This document shows positions 37,373 through 38,562 of a stretch of DNA of 38,562 bases, one piece after another. Under the pieces are notes generated by a model, which saw nothing but the letters and a program-made list of their open reading frames with translations, had not been told where the DNA came from and ran no database searches. The stretch's first letter is position 1, and the number at the start of each line of letters is the position of its first letter. Source of the stretch: Pseudomonadota bacterium (lineage in GTDB: Bacteria; Pseudomonadota; Gammaproteobacteria; Burkholderiales; Burkholderiaceae_C). The stretch is from positions 1-38,562 of the forward strand of contig JAFEFZ010000028.1 in assembly GCA_018240325.1 (NCBI GenBank). Direction: 5' to 3'. The position numbers and the translations under genes are program-made.

Positions 37373-38562
37373 ATGAGCGCAAGCCTCGTCACGGTCGCCT
37401 ACATCGGCGCGACCATCCTGTTCATCCTCAGCCTGGGCGGGCTGTCCAACCCCGAGACCGCGCGCCGCGGCAACCTGTTCGGCGTGATCGGCATGACCAT
37501 CGCCGTGCTCGCCACGGTGTTCGGGCCGCGCGTCACGCCGTCCGGCTACGGCTGGATCATCGGCGCGCTCGCCGTCGGCGGCGCGATCGGGATGTTCGCC
37601 GCCAAGACGGTGAAGATGACCCAGATGCCCGAGCTGGTCGCGGCCATGCACAGCCTGGTCGGCCTGGCCGCGTGCCTGGTCGGCTTCGCCAGCTACGTGG
37701 ACACCTCCACCGTGTTCCCGACCGCGGCCGAGAAGGCGATCCACGAAGTGGAGATCTACGTCGGCATCCTGATCGGCGCGATCACCTTCTCGGGGTCGAT
37801 CATCGCCTTCGGCAAGCTGTCGGGCAAGATCGGCGGCAAGCCGCTGCTGCTGCCGGCGCGCCACTGGCTGAACCTCGCCGGGCTGCTGCTGGTGATCTGG
37901 TTCGGCCGGCAGTTCCTGCACGCCGAGACCATCGCCGCCGGCATGGTGCCGCTGCTGATCATGACCGTGATCGCGCTGCTGTTCGGCGTGCACATGGTCA
38001 TGGCGATCGGCGGCGCCGACATGCCGGTGGTGGTGTCGATGCTCAACAGCTACTCGGGCTGGGCGGCGGCGGCCACCGGCTTCATGCTCAGCAACGACCT
38101 GCTGATCGTGGTCGGCGCGCTCGTCGGCTCGTCGGGCGCGATCCTGTCGTACATCATGTGCCGCGCGATGAACCGCAACTTCATCAGCGTGATCGCCGGC
38201 GGCTTCGGCAGCGGCGGCGGCAGCGCGCCGGCGGCGGGCGGCGGTGCGGCGCAGCCGGCCGGCGAGGTGCAGCCGGTGAGCGCGGTCGAGACCGCCGAGA
38301 TGCTGCGCGAGGCCAAGAGCGTGGTCATCGTGCCCGGCTACGGCATGGCGGTCGCGCAGGCGCAGCACACGGTGTTCGAGATCACGCAGACGCTGCGCGA
38401 AAAGGGCGTGAACGTGCGCTTTGCCATCCACCCCGTGGCGGGCCGCATGCCCGGCCACATGAACGTGCTGCTGGCCGAGGCCAAGGTGCCCTACGACATC
38501 GTGTTCGAGATGGATGAATTGAACGACGATTTCCCCGACACCGACGTGGCGATGGTCATCGG
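37373..38562 (+). CDS. pntB: NAD(P) transhydrogenase subunit beta, 3'-truncated by window edge
   Basis: Beta subunit of the transhydrogenase, with the membrane proton channel and the NADP(H)-binding domain III. About 396 codons are present and the frame is open at the edge; full-length PntB has about 460-480 residues. Several hydrophobic helices occupy the first 270 residues (for example [25 protein letters not shown] and [23 protein letters not shown]). After a Gly/Ala linker comes domain III with [34 protein letters not shown] and [21 protein letters not shown]. The missing part is the end of the NADP-binding domain. ATG at 37373 follows a GGGGG stretch; it is 13 bases after the pntA stop, in one operon. 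Confidence 0.96.
   Translation, partial: MSASLVTVAYIGATILFILSLGGLSNPETARRGNLFGVIGMTIAVLATVFGPRVTPSGYGWIIGALAVGGAIGMFAAKTVKMTQMPELVAAMHSLVGLAACLVGFASYVDTSTVFPTAAEKAIHEVEIYVGILIGAITFSGSIIAFGKLSGKIGGKPLLLPARHWLNLAGLLLVIWFGRQFLHAETIAAGMVPLLIMTVIALLFGVHMVMAIGGADMPVVVSMLNSYSGWAAAATGFMLSNDLLIVVGALVGSSGAILSYIMCRAMNRNFISVIAGGFGSGGGSAPAAGGGAAQPAGEVQPVSAVETAEMLREAKSVVIVPGYGMAVAQAQHTVFEITQTLREKGVNVRFAIHPVAGRMPGHMNVLLAEAKVPYDIVFEMDELNDDFPDTDVAMVI

Overview
This 38.6 kb window is a stretch of chromosome from a very GC-rich betaproteobacterium, most likely of the order Burkholderiales (Leptothrix/Rubrivivax/Comamonadaceae-like). The evidence is the gene set and order: thiL next to pgpA, lptD-surA-rsmA divergent from amgK, metX-metW overlapping, purB, a nudJ-type hydrolase beside pntAB, and a chemotaxis block with cheZ. 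This is inference from gene content; there is no rRNA or other taxonomic marker. No tRNA, rRNA, insertion sequence, integrase or CRISPR array was seen, and no gap between genes exceeds about 250 bases.

Layout, left to right. (1) 1-3508: the start of pgpA and thiL on the minus strand, divergent from maeB (NADP malic enzyme). (2) 3671-4682: a secreted guanyl-specific ribonuclease and a barstar-like inhibitor with an unusual C-terminal tail. (3) 4863-9447: rsmA, surA and lptD on the minus strand (ribosome maturation and outer-membrane biogenesis), divergent from amgK (peptidoglycan sugar recycling). (4) 10612-15209: M20 peptidase, alpha/beta hydrolase and patatin on minus, and an EamA transporter on plus. 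(5) 15185-18558: selO, metW and metX on minus. metX is preceded by a SAM-II riboswitch that has its own intrinsic terminator and a plausible antiterminator.

(6) 18709-23387 looks accessory: a two-gene DUF4258/DUF2283 module of toxin-antitoxin type with a perfect palindrome in front of it, converging on a single 1,404-residue type IIG-like restriction-methylation enzyme. (7) 23603-28886 is a chemotaxis and c-di-GMP block: cheA-cheW on minus, cheY-cheZ and an HD-GYP protein on plus. The cheA and cheY starts are separated by a 241-base region holding two divergent sigma-28 (FliA) type promoters. CheZ lacks the usual catalytic glutamine, and a six-copy hexanucleotide repeat sits between cheA and cheW. 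(8) 28899-38562: a GST, purB-pyrF (purine and pyrimidine synthesis), a large hybrid sensor kinase, nudJ, and pntA with the first part of pntB (proton-translocating transhydrogenase), which runs off the right edge.

The most noteworthy items are the complete metX riboswitch, the small defence-like insert beside it, the FliA promoter pair with the odd CheZ, the cheA/cheW hexamer repeat, and the barnase/barstar pair. All functional calls come from reading motifs by eye; no database search was run.
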